Shown piece after piece: positions 44,434 to 51,456 of a stretch of 64,000 bases of DNA. Within the stretch, counting starts at the first letter, position 1, and each line of letters opens with the position of its first letter. The notes beneath the pieces are model-generated. The model was given only the letters and a program-made list of their open reading frames with translations, was not told the DNA's origin and did not search any database. The stretch is from assembly GCA_963817905.1 (NCBI GenBank), contig CAWFPS010000003.1:310001-374000 (forward strand). Direction: 5' to 3'. The position numbers were made by a program, and so were the translations under genes. The DNA is from VRUE01 sp963817905 (GTDB lineage: Bacteria; Actinomycetota; Thermoleophilia; Solirubrobacterales; 70-9).

Positions 44434-44667
44434 TCAATCGACTCCGGGCGTCCCGTCCAACACTTCGCGCGCGTTCTCCGCCGCTGCCTCGGGGACGAGG
44501 ATCTGGCGGGGGCCGGCGGCGAGGAACTCGGGGTTGTCGACGGTGCGCTGGGCCATGCTGGGGATGCCGTGCTCGCCGAGCAGGCCCTGGATCATCTCCG
44601 CCTCCATCTGGTTCAGCGCGTAGGCAACCTTGACCAGGCGCCCGCTACTCGACGATGAGCTCGACAT
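44434..44667 (-). CDS. DUF2007-like small protein (77 aa)
   Basis: LVKVAYALNQMEAEMIQGLL, GEHGIPSMAQ and RQILVPEAAAENAREVLDGT follow the DUF2007 pattern (beta-strand, helix EAE..LL, VP..A.AR.VL), proposed to act in signal transduction. Overlaps the mec stop by 23 bp and is probably co-transcribed. The Ser-rich N-terminus may be a wrong start. Confidence 0.65.
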   Translation of the reverse strand: MSSSSSSSGRLVKVAYALNQMEAEMIQGLLGEHGIPSMAQRTVDNPEFLAAGPRQILVPEAAAENAREVLDGTPGVD

Positions 44668-45043
44668 CGGCGATCTTCAGGTCTTTGAGCCAGTAGCCCT
44701 TGATGACGGGCGCGTCGGGGTCCTCAAGCGAGACGATCAGGTAGATCGCGTCGGGCCAGTTGACCGCCTGGTTGACGTCGGTCTGCGAGGGGTAGGCGGC
44801 GCTCTTGGTGTGCGAGTGGTAGATCGCCAGCATCTCCTTGCCGTCGTCTTCGATCGCCTTCAGCGCGTTGTACTGACCCTGAGGGTCCATCTCGAAGCGC
44901 AGCGGACTGGCGGCGGAATTGACCACCGGGATCGCCACGCTCGCCTCGCCATCGGTGCCGCCGACCATCCCGCAGCACTCGTTGGGCAGGTCCGCCCGGG
45001 CATGGGCGACCATCTCGTCGATCAGGGACTGGGCGATCCGCAT
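44645..45043 (-). CDS. mec: Mec-type JAMM/MPN+ metallopeptidase
   Basis: 132 aa. JAMM motif: Glu in DLPNECCGMVGG, then MLAIYHSHTKSAAYPSQTDV (HxH-x7-S-x2-D). In mycobacteria Mec removes the cysteine added to the C-terminus of CysO. Here cysO, cysM and moeZ lie 3-5 kb upstream on the same strand, supporting the same job. Full length for the family. Confidence 0.93.
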   Translation of the reverse strand: MRIAQSLIDEMVAHARADLPNECCGMVGGTDGEASVAIPVVNSAASPLRFEMDPQGQYNALKAIEDDGKEMLAIYHSHTKSAAYPSQTDVNQAVNWPDAIYLIVSLEDPDAPVIKGYWLKDLKIADVELIVE

Positions 45044-45067
45044 CCTCTCGCGAGGCTAGCGGACGGC

Positions 45068-45230
45068 CTACTGGCGCACCGTGTCGCGGCCGGAGCCGCC
45101 GAAGAGCGTGTCGCGGCCCTTGCCGCCGCAGGTGATGTCCGGACCGCCGAGGCCGCGCACTTTGTCTTTGCCACCGAGCGCTGCGATCACGTCGCGGTGC
45201 CTGGCTCGTCCCTGCGCCGCCGCCGAAACC
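45068..45230 (-). pseudogene. Orphan RTX-like calcium-binding repeat fragment
   Basis: Encodes RHRDVIAALGGKDKVRGLGG, PDITCGGKGRDTLFGGSGRD and TVRQ-stop, a near-copy of the C-terminus of the protein at 46317-47837 (HRDVIAALSGNDVV...NKVRQ). No start or upstream domain is attached; the preceding frame belongs to the glycoside hydrolase, which stops at 45240. Either a frameshifted C-terminal domain of that hydrolase or a duplication remnant. Confidence 0.6.
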
Positions 45231-45239
45231 ATCGCTGGA

Positions 45240-46313
45240 TTAAACACCGCCGCGACCGCCGCTCGCGATGCGCCTGAACGCCCACCAGGCGGGCTTGGCA
45301 TGGCCGTCGGTGTCGAAGAGCCCGGCGTACTCGCAGAACACGCAGTGGGGGTCGGGCCCGGGTGCGTCCTGCCAGGCGTACCAGTCAACACCCGCGATGC
45401 GCCAGCGGTGGCGCTTGCCCAAGAGCAGGTGGTAGGCGCGTCTCAGGAACCGCGCCTGCCCGGTCCGGCCGCGATTGAAGCTGGTCGGAAGCTGGCTGTC
45501 GGAGGCGACGCCGAGCTCGCTGACCAGGAGCGGCATCCTGGCGAGGCCCGCCCGGGCCATCGCCCGTCGCGCCAAACGCACCTGCAGTGCCAGGTCGCGC
45601 AACCGCGACGAGTAGGGGTGCAGGGCGACGAGATCGAAGGTGCGGCCAACGCCGGGCACCCCGAGCAGGCGCCGCAGGAACTCCCAGGGCAGCATGCCGC
45701 CCTCCACCGGCGCGAGACCCGCGGCGACGATCCGGGCGCCCGGATCGTCGCGCCTGATCGCGCGGGCCGAGATGCCGAGCAGGCGCGCGTAGCCCGCCGG
45801 GGATGGGCGTGGGCGCCAAAAGAGGAGGAAGTTGGGCTCGTTCCAGATCTGCCAGGTGCGGATCGGCAGGCGGGGCGAGCTGCTGTCCCAGAGCGAGCCC
45901 GCCGGTCCGTAGCGGCGCACGAGCACCCTCACGAAGCCTGCCCACGCGGTCCGGCCCGCCGAGCCCAGGGGCGGTCGCGCGGCGTCGCTGGAGAGCCACC
46001 CGGGGGTGCCGTAGACGAAGGGCAGCACCCGCACGCCCGCCGTCGCGGCGGCGGCGACCAGCTGGTCGAAGCGGGTGAAGTCAAATTCGCCCCGTCGCGG
46101 CTCGACCTCGGCCCAGACCAGCGGCACGCGAATGGTTCCGACCACGCCACCCATTCGACCGAGATCGGCCGCGCTCAACGGACCCTGAGGGACGACGCCG
46201 AAGAACGAGCGCGGCATCGGGGCCTGCCGGGCGGCCCGCGCCGGAGAAGCGACGAGCAAGGCCAGGCTGATTGCGGCCAACGCGAGACCCCCACGCCGGG
46301 CCACGCCCCTCAC
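45240..46313 (-). CDS. Secreted glycoside hydrolase, clan-A type (357 aa)
   Basis: Signal peptide (GLALAAISLALLVASPARAA). TIM-barrel segments: FFGVVPQGPLSAADLGRMGG, GTIRVPLVWAEVEPRRGEFD, IRTWQIWNEPNFLLFWRP (acid/base Glu in NEP), TFDLVALHPYSS and MPLLVSELGVASDSQ (second Glu). Likely acts on extracellular polysaccharide; subfamily (GH39/GH5-like) not certain. An RTX-type tail may have been lost at its 3' end (see 45068-45230). Confidence 0.8.
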   Translation of the reverse strand: MRGVARRGGLALAAISLALLVASPARAARQAPMPRSFFGVVPQGPLSAADLGRMGGVVGTIRVPLVWAEVEPRRGEFDFTRFDQLVAAAATAGVRVLPFVYGTPGWLSSDAARPPLGSAGRTAWAGFVRVLVRRYGPAGSLWDSSSPRLPIRTWQIWNEPNFLLFWRPRPSPAGYARLLGISARAIRRDDPGARIVAAGLAPVEGGMLPWEFLRRLLGVPGVGRTFDLVALHPYSSRLRDLALQVRLARRAMARAGLARMPLLVSELGVASDSQLPTSFNRGRTGQARFLRRAYHLLLGKRHRWRIAGVDWYAWQDAPGPDPHCVFCEYAGLFDTDGHAKPAWWAFRRIASGGRGGV

Positions 46314-46316
46314 CCG

Positions 46317-47837
46317 CTACTGCCGCACTTTGTTGCGGCCGGCGCCGCCGCTGATCCGGTCGCGGCCCCGGCCGCCCAAGAGCTTGTCGTTGCCGCGGCC
46401 GCCGCAGATCAAGTCATTGCCGCCGCGGCCAAAGACCACGTCGTTCCCGCTCAGTGCCGCGATCACGTCGCGGTGAGGGGTCCCGACCAGCCGCTCGCCG
46501 TGGCGGGTGCCGACGATCGTCGCCCGCTTGCCGAGACAGCGCGACGCGCTGGTGCCGCCGAGGTAGCGAACGAGGAAGGTTTTCGGCGGGTCGCAGCTGC
46601 GAAAGCATCGGCCGGCGGAGCCGAGGACCACCAGCCGCCGCCCGGCCTGGAGGCCGGCCGCGACCACCCGGGTCGCCCCGAGCGAGCGCAACTGAGCGGT
46701 CGAACCGCCGGCAAAGGTCCGGTCCGGGCGACCGTTGCGAAGGCGGCGCAGCACCGTCAGGTTGCTCGAGACTGTGCCCGCGACCAGGATCCTGCCGCCA
46801 CGATCGACCGCAGCACCCGCCACCCGCAGCTTGACGTGGCGCATGTAGGCGATGCCGCGATGGCCGAAGCGGCGGTCGAGCTTGCCGTTGGGACGGAGCC
46901 GCAGGATGTAGGCCCCACCCTGGCGCCGTCCCGAGCCGGCGATGTAGATCTTGCCCTTCGGGGCGATAGCCAGGGCGCCGACCCCAACGCCGTCGGCGAC
47001 ATCGTCGACGAAGACCTGGCCACCGCGGCCGAAGGCGGAGTCGAGACCTCCGCCTTCGTCGAGGCGGGCCACGTGGATCGCGCGTCCGACCGCGGAGCAG
47101 CATCGCGGTCCGGCGAGCACCGCGCGGTTGGCGCCGGCGCCGCTGAGGGCCAGGCCACCGAGTCCGGACCCGAGGTTGGTAACCAGCGGGGCGCCGCCGT
47201 TGAAGACCGGATCCGGTCCTCCCTGTGGGGTGTAACGGGCGACGATCACGGCGCTGCCGCCGTAGCCGCTCTCGGGATCGGCGCCGACGACGATGCGGCC
47301 GTCGCGCTGCACCGCGACACGCACCCGTTCTACCGGAACGCCGAGGTCGAACTCGGCGCTGCCGTCAAGGCCGAAGCCGGTGTCGGCGCTGCCGTCGGGG
47401 TTGAGGCGGGCGAGGACGAGCTTGCCGTTGTCGGTGGTGGCAACTACGACGCGGCCATCGGCGGCGAGCCCGATCGAACCCTGCTCGCCGGACGGCGTGG
47501 CCTCGCTCGTCACGACGACGGTGCGGACCCCGCCCGGGCCGAATGAACCATCCGGCCGTCCGTTCGCAAGCAGGCGGCCGGCGAGGTGCTCGACGGTGCA
47601 GGTGCCGGTCGGACAGCGGCGCACGGTCCGCAACACGTAGATCTTCTTGTCGGGGCCGATCGTCATGTCGTCGGGAGTGGCGAAAGCGCTCGGTTCGGTC
47701 GCCGGGTAGGCGATCCCTTCCTGCCCGAATGAGCGATCGATGTCCCCGGGCGCGGCGGTGGCGGCACTGACCGCGCCGGAGAGAATGCAACAGCTGAGCA
47801 CCACTACACGAGCGAACCGTGACCGCACCAAGAACAT
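46317..47837 (-). CDS. Secreted delta-60 beta-propeller protein with RTX tail
   Basis: ATG 47837 chosen: it follows GGGGGAG and begins MFLVRSRFARVVVLSCCILS, a signal peptide (SGAVSAATAAPG); ATG 47888 upstream adds 17 poor residues. Then delta-60 type repeats such as ARLNPDGSADTGFGLDGSAE, ARLDEGGGLDSAFGRGGQVF, LRLRPNGKLDRRFGHRGIAY and ending with glycine-rich nonapeptides GGNDLICGGRGNDKLLGGRG and DRISGGAGRNKVRQ that bind calcium. Extracellular; function unknown. Its tail is duplicated at 45068. Confidence 0.8.
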   Translation of the reverse strand: MFLVRSRFARVVVLSCCILSGAVSAATAAPGDIDRSFGQEGIAYPATEPSAFATPDDMTIGPDKKIYVLRTVRRCPTGTCTVEHLAGRLLANGRPDGSFGPGGVRTVVVTSEATPSGEQGSIGLAADGRVVVATTDNGKLVLARLNPDGSADTGFGLDGSAEFDLGVPVERVRVAVQRDGRIVVGADPESGYGGSAVIVARYTPQGGPDPVFNGGAPLVTNLGSGLGGLALSGAGANRAVLAGPRCCSAVGRAIHVARLDEGGGLDSAFGRGGQVFVDDVADGVGVGALAIAPKGKIYIAGSGRRQGGAYILRLRPNGKLDRRFGHRGIAYMRHVKLRVAGAAVDRGGRILVAGTVSSNLTVLRRLRNGRPDRTFAGGSTAQLRSLGATRVVAAGLQAGRRLVVLGSAGRCFRSCDPPKTFLVRYLGGTSASRCLGKRATIVGTRHGERLVGTPHRDVIAALSGNDVVFGRGGNDLICGGRGNDKLLGGRGRDRISGGAGRNKVRQ

Positions 47838-47926
47838 CTCCCCCTTGCCTTGACTTGTTTGACCTAACCGTTCGGCCGATCTAAACACCAGATCGTGCGG
47901 TAGTTGCGGTCAGCGTGCGGGCGCCG

Positions 47927-48889
47927 CTACCACCAGACGGTCGAGTCCAGGTTTTCGATTTCCTCGATCGGCTTGGTGTAAACGCCGGAGGAGAGGTACT
48001 TCCAGCCGTCGTCGGGGATCAGGAAGACGACGTTGCCGCCGTCGAGCTCGCCGGCGATGCGGGCGGCGATCGCGGCGATCGCGCCGGAGGAGACGCCGGC
48101 GAAGACGCCCTCCTCGTCAAGCAGCCGCTTGGTCCAGACGATCGCGTCGCGGTTGGAGACCATGATCTTGCGGTCGAGGATCGAGAGGTCGATGATCGGC
48201 GGGATGAAGCCGTCGTCGAGCGAGCGCAGCCCGTGCACCATCTCGCCCTGCATCGGCTCGGCGGCGACGATCAGCGTCTCGGGGTTTTCCTCCTTCAACC
48301 GGCGGCCGTTGCCCATCAGGGTTCCGCCGGTGCCGAGGCCGCCGACGAAGGCCGTCACCTCGTCGAGCTCTTCGAGGATCTCCAGCGCCGTGCCGTTGTA
48401 GTGGGCAAGCGGGTTGGCCTCGTTGCCGTACTGGTATGGCATGTAGTAGCCGGGGTCCTCGGCCATCTCCAGGGCTACGGCGACGGCGCCGTTGGAGCCC
48501 TTGGCCCCCTCCGAATAGACGATCTCCGCGCCGTACATCTCAAGCAGCTGGGTGCGCTCTTTGGTCACGTTGTCGGGCATCACAACCTTGAGCGGGTAGC
48601 CCTTGCGGCTGCAGATCATCGCCAGCGAGATCCCGGTGTTGCCGGAGGTCGGCTCGAGGATCGTCTGCCCCGGCGCGATCAGGCCGCCGGCCTCGGCAGC
48701 CTCGATCATCGACTTGGCGACGCGATCCTTCACCGAGCCGGTCGGGTTGCGGCCCTCCAGCTTGGCGTAGATGCGAACGTCGGGGTTGGGCGAAAGCCGC
48801 GGCAGCTCGACCAACGGCGTATTGCCGATCGACTCGACGATGTTGCCGAAGCGCCCGCCGCACGGCCGATTTAGAAGCTCTCCCGACAC
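47927..48889 (-). CDS. cysM: O-phosphoserine-type cysteine synthase CysM
   Basis: NIVESIGNTPLVELPRLSPN, GRNPTGSVKDRVAKSMIEAA (PLP Lys), ILEPTSGNTGISLAMICSRK, VGGLGTGGTLMGNGRRLKEE and SGVYTKPIEEIENLD; close to mycobacterial CysM, which adds CysO thiocarboxylate sulfur to O-phosphoserine. GTG 48889 is proposed as start because it lies 7 nt after a TATACT -10 box, giving a leaderless mRNA; ATG 48907 would lie upstream of that box. Follows cysO and repeat D1. Confidence 0.9.
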   Translation of the reverse strand: MSGELLNRPCGGRFGNIVESIGNTPLVELPRLSPNPDVRIYAKLEGRNPTGSVKDRVAKSMIEAAEAGGLIAPGQTILEPTSGNTGISLAMICSRKGYPLKVVMPDNVTKERTQLLEMYGAEIVYSEGAKGSNGAVAVALEMAEDPGYYMPYQYGNEANPLAHYNGTALEILEELDEVTAFVGGLGTGGTLMGNGRRLKEENPETLIVAAEPMQGEMVHGLRSLDDGFIPPIIDLSILDRKIMVSNRDAIVWTKRLLDEEGVFAGVSSGAIAAIAARIAGELDGGNVVFLIPDDGWKYLSSGVYTKPIEEIENLDSTVWW

Positions 48890-48903
48890 TTCAAAAAGTA
48901 TAG
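48887..48903 (-). promoter_or_regulatory. cysM -10 element, 17-bp block shared with moeZ
   Basis: CTATACTTTTTGAAGTG read on the minus strand; identical to 50614-50630 upstream of moeZ. TATACT would place the transcript start at the GTG of cysM. Confidence 0.6.
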
Positions 48904-48914
48904 CCACGGATAGC

Positions 48915-49015
48915 GAGCCGCCTGGAAATCAAGAATGTCAAGGACGCAGGGAGCGCCGCGTGCTCTGCACGCAAGCGACTGAGGACGCCGACAGGCGCCG
49001 ATTTCCAGGCGGCTC
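48915..49015. repeat. Structured repeat family D, copy 1
   Basis: Perfect 16-bp arms GAGCCGCCTGGAAATC / GATTTCCAGGCGGCTC around the D core (CAAGGACGCAGGGAGCG, hairpin GCGTGCTCTGCACGC, AAGCGACTGAGGACGCCGA). It lies between the cysO stop (49020) and cysM. Confidence 0.8.
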
Positions 49016-49019
49016 GGGC

Positions 49020-49292
49020 TCAGCCGCCGGCCATGGCCGGCAGGATGACAACGGTGTCGCCCTCGGCGACTGCGGTGCCGAGGCCTTCGAGCACCCGCAC
49101 GTCCTCATCGTTGAGGTAGACGTTGACGTAGCGGTTGAGGTCGCCGTCCTCGCCGAAGAGCTGCTCGGCGGTGCCGGGGTGCTCGGCCGTGAGCGCGCGC
49201 AGGACCTCACCGACATCGGCACCGGCGGCCTCGACTTCGGGCTGCCCCCCCGTCTGGGAACGCAGGACCGGTGGGATGCGAACGGTCGCCAT
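49020..49292 (-). CDS. cysO: CysO-type sulfur-carrier protein (MoaD/ThiS fold)
   Basis: 90 aa from ATG 49292: ATVRIPPVLRSQTGGQPEVE, DVGEVLRALTAEHPGTAEQL, NRYVNVYLNDEDVRVLEGLG and the C-terminal VVILPAMAGG, whose Gly-Gly is adenylated and thiocarboxylated by MoeZ. Sulfur donor for CysM. Flanked on both sides by D-family repeats. Confidence 0.94.
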   Translation of the reverse strand: MATVRIPPVLRSQTGGQPEVEAAGADVGEVLRALTAEHPGTAEQLFGEDGDLNRYVNVYLNDEDVRVLEGLGTAVAEGDTVVILPAMAGG

Positions 49293-49310
49293 CAGGGCGG
49301 TGATCCTATC

Positions 49311-49410
49311 TAGGCCGTGGAGGCCAAGCAGGTCGGGGGACACAGGGAGGGAAGCGTGCTCCGCACACGACCGACCGAGGACCCCGAGATGCGCCGGTCT
49401 GCACGGCCTA
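49311..49410. repeat. Structured repeat family D, copy 3 (diverged)
   Basis: Arms CTAGGCCGTG / CACGGCCTAG. The core is related but diverged (GCAGGTCGGGGGACACAGGG, GCGTGCTCCGCACAC, CGAGGACCCCGAGATGCG). It lies between moeZ and cysO, touching the moeZ stop. Confidence 0.7.
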
Positions 49411-50577
49411 GCGGTCGCCGCCGGCGCCGGCGCAGAAGGCGTCGTAGTCGGGGAACTTCCCCATCTCCGACTCCGGGATCGCCTCGGCATGCTCGCCGCA
49501 GATCGGGCACTCGGGGTCACGGCGGACCTTCAGCTCGGTGAAGCGAGTTCCCAACGCGTCGTAGAGCAAGAGGCGCCCGATCAACGGCTCGCCTTTGCCG
49601 AGGATCAGCTTGATCACCTCGTTGGCCTGCAGGGTGCCCATTGTCCCCGCCATTACCCCGAGCACCCCGTTGGCCGAGCAACTCGGTGCCAGCTCGGCCG
49701 GCGGCGGGGTCGGGTAGAGGCAGCGATAGCAGGGGCCCTCGTAGGGGGCGAAGGTCGAGATCTGGCCGTCGAAGCCGAGAATCGAGGCGGAGACGACCGG
49801 CTTGCGCAGCCGCACCGAAGCGTCATTCAGCAAGTAACGGGTGGGAAAGTTGTCGGCGCCGTCGACGATGATGTCGTAGTCGGAGATCACGTCGAGGATG
49901 TTGCTCGCGTCGAGCCGGCCGTTGTGCTCGACGACGTGGACATCGGGGTTCAGCCCTTCGATGAAAATGCGGGCCGACTCGGTCTTCGCCATCCCGATCC
50001 GCTCGGTGTTGTGAATCACCTGGCGCTGCAGGTTGGAGGCGTCGACCACGTCGTCATCGACCAGGCCGATCGTGCCGATCCCGGCCGCGGCGAGGTAGAG
50101 CGCGGTCGGCGCCCCGAGGCCGCCGGCGCCGAGCAGCAGCACCTTGGCATTGAGCATCTTCAGCTGGCCATCGACCCCGACCTCGGGCAGCAGCGTGTGG
50201 CGCGAGTAGCGGTCGCGCTGCTCGGGGGTCATACCCTCGGCCGCGAGGACGGGAAGGCCCTGCTCCTGCCAGGCGAGGATGCCGCCGGCCATCGAGGCGA
50301 CGTCGGTGTAGCCGAGCGCTTCCATCTGTTCGGCGGCCTTGTAGGAGCGATTGCCGCTGCGGCAGTAGACGATCGTGCGGGCCGACTTGTTGGGCGCTGC
50401 GGCGTCGATCTCGTCGGCAAGCAGGCCGGGCGGCACCAGCTTGCCGTTCTCGAGGTGAGCCTCCTGGTACTCGTGCGGCTCGCGGGTGTCGATCAAAACG
50501 ACATCACCGCCCTCGATCTCCTGGGCGGCCTCAAACGGCTCGATCTCCTCAACAACCTTGGTAACGCCAATAGCCAT
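49408..50577 (-). CDS. moeZ: MoeZ/MoeB-type adenylyltransferase with N-terminal rhodanese
   Basis: 389 aa. Rhodanese domain first (about 10-105): VLIDTREPHEYQEAHLENGK and IVYCRSGNRSYKAAEQMEAL with the persulfide Cys. ThiF domain: MLNAKVLLLGAGGLGAPTAL, GLVDDDVVDASNLQRQVIHN, VDGADNFPTRYLLND, Zn knuckles CYRCLYP and CPICGE, active Cys in APSCSANGVLGVM. Activates and sulfurates CysO. Mycobacterial MoeZ has the rhodanese at the C-terminus, so domain order is reversed here. 5' leader of 37 nt after the TATACT start point. Confidence 0.93.
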   Translation of the reverse strand: MAIGVTKVVEEIEPFEAAQEIEGGDVVLIDTREPHEYQEAHLENGKLVPPGLLADEIDAAAPNKSARTIVYCRSGNRSYKAAEQMEALGYTDVASMAGGILAWQEQGLPVLAAEGMTPEQRDRYSRHTLLPEVGVDGQLKMLNAKVLLLGAGGLGAPTALYLAAAGIGTIGLVDDDVVDASNLQRQVIHNTERIGMAKTESARIFIEGLNPDVHVVEHNGRLDASNILDVISDYDIIVDGADNFPTRYLLNDASVRLRKPVVSASILGFDGQISTFAPYEGPCYRCLYPTPPPAELAPSCSANGVLGVMAGTMGTLQANEVIKLILGKGEPLIGRLLLYDALGTRFTELKVRRDPECPICGEHAEAIPESEMGKFPDYDAFCAGAGGDR

Positions 50578-50613
50578 GCCGATCTCCTAAATACCTGAAT
50601 CCTGATCAGACTT

Positions 50614-50630
50614 CACTTCAAAAAGTATAG
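50614..50630 (-). promoter_or_regulatory. moeZ -10 element
   Basis: CTATACTTTTTGAAGTG on the minus strand, same 17 bp as at cysM. The IS1 target duplication begins 7 bp upstream, so whatever lay at -35 has been displaced. Confidence 0.6.
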
Positions 50631-50636
50631 CGCCCG

Positions 50637-50644
50637 GCTACCGC
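50637..50644. repeat. Target-site duplication, left
   Basis: GCTACCGC, repeated directly at 55413-55420. 8 bp is within the IS1-family range. Confidence 0.85.
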
Positions 50645-50776
50645 GGTAGTGGGTCAGTTTGAAATGACCTGCATCTGAAGCCGATTTCGCGCTAGCTTCG
50701 ATGCGTCCAGACAATCGAAGTGGCGGGAGCGCTGCGCTAACAGCCTCCCGCCCGGCACGAGGAGGCGAAGCTCCCC

Positions 50777-51025
50777 ATGCAGCTGAAGCGTAGTTGGCAA
50801 CGACCGGGCGAAGACGAGCGCACGCAGCGGGCGATCCTCGCCCTGGTGCTCTCCAACCACCCACACCACCGCACGATGCCCGAAATGAGCAGGGAGATCG
50901 GGAACAAGGAATCCGTAGAGCGCGCCGTGAGGCGGCTCAGCGACTTCGGCTTGATCCGACTCCACGGTCAGACGCTTCTCTTGACCGACGCGGCATTCCA
51001 TTGTCATCGGCTGGGGACCCTGTGA
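50777..51025 (+). CDS. Small winged-helix-like protein (82 aa)
   Basis: AILALVLSNHPHHRTMPEMS, REIGNKESVERAVRRLSDFG and LIRLHGQTLLLTDAAFHCHR: helix-turn-helix followed by a beta wing, as in small MarR/ArsR-like or replication-initiator winged helices. Its TGA overlaps the GTG of the XRE gene. Probably a transcription regulator of the passenger region. Confidence 0.65.
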   Translation: MQLKRSWQRPGEDERTQRAILALVLSNHPHHRTMPEMSREIGNKESVERAVRRLSDFGLIRLHGQTLLLTDAAFHCHRLGTL

Positions 51026-51297
51026 GCATGGATATCGCGACCCGCTTCGGCAAGAACCTAGCCCGCGAGCGCAAGCGCGCCGACCTATCTCAAGAGGAGC
51101 TTGGGGTCCGAGCATCGCTCCACCGCACTGAGATCAGCCAACTGGAGCGCGGCCTGCGCTGCCCGAAGGCCGACACCATCGTGAAGCTGGCCGGATCGCT
51201 CGAAGTCGAGCCAGCGATCTTCTTCGAGGGGATGGTCTGGGAGCCGGGAGGCATCGTCTACGGGCACTTCAAGCCCGACCAGGACGCTACGCTCTGA
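51022..51297 (+). CDS. XRE-family HTH regulator (91 aa)
   Basis: GTG 51022 overlaps the upstream stop; ATG 51028 is possible. FGKNLARERKRADLSQEELG, VRASLHRTEISQLERGLRCP and KADTIVKLAGSLEVEPAIFF make a complete Cro/C1-type HTH, with a C-terminal stretch MVWEPGGIVYGHFK. Likely represses transposon genes. Same XRE layout as many restriction-modification controllers. Confidence 0.85.
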   Translation: MSMDIATRFGKNLARERKRADLSQEELGVRASLHRTEISQLERGLRCPKADTIVKLAGSLEVEPAIFFEGMVWEPGGIVYGHFKPDQDATL

Positions 51298-51300
51298 GGC

Positions 51301-51456
51301 ATGGCGAAGCGGTCCAAGAAGCCTGCTGATCTGAACCGGCTCGCAGCGGCCATCGTGGGGGATGCGACTGATCGGCGCTCACCAGCTAAAGCTGGACGAG
51401 AAAGCCGCAAGACCAAACAAAACCCCAAGAAAGGCCAGGGCCCACCTACAGGGTGA
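51301..51456 (+). CDS. Small basic ORF (51 aa) after XRE gene
   Basis: ATG 51301, 3 bp after the XRE stop: MAKRSKKPADLNRLAAAIVG, DATDRRSPAKAGRESRKTKQ, NPKKGQGPPTG. Lys/Arg-rich, no SD distinct from the upstream gene, tail-to-tail overlap of 11 bp with the DUF262 gene. Reminiscent of small basic ORFs on mobile elements; function unknown. Confidence 0.5.
   Translation: MAKRSKKPADLNRLAAAIVGDATDRRSPAKAGRESRKTKQNPKKGQGPPTG

Noticed and set aside
48897..49000. TTGACA in repeat D1 as -35 of cysM
   Set aside because: It is 33 bp from the TATACT box, too far for a normal promoter.
48938..49412. Repeated peptide-like motif RERxVLCTQATEDAD in several small ORFs
   Set aside because: It is the translation of the D-family DNA repeat in arbitrary frames; conservation is at nucleotide level and no start, RBS or full ORF is shared.
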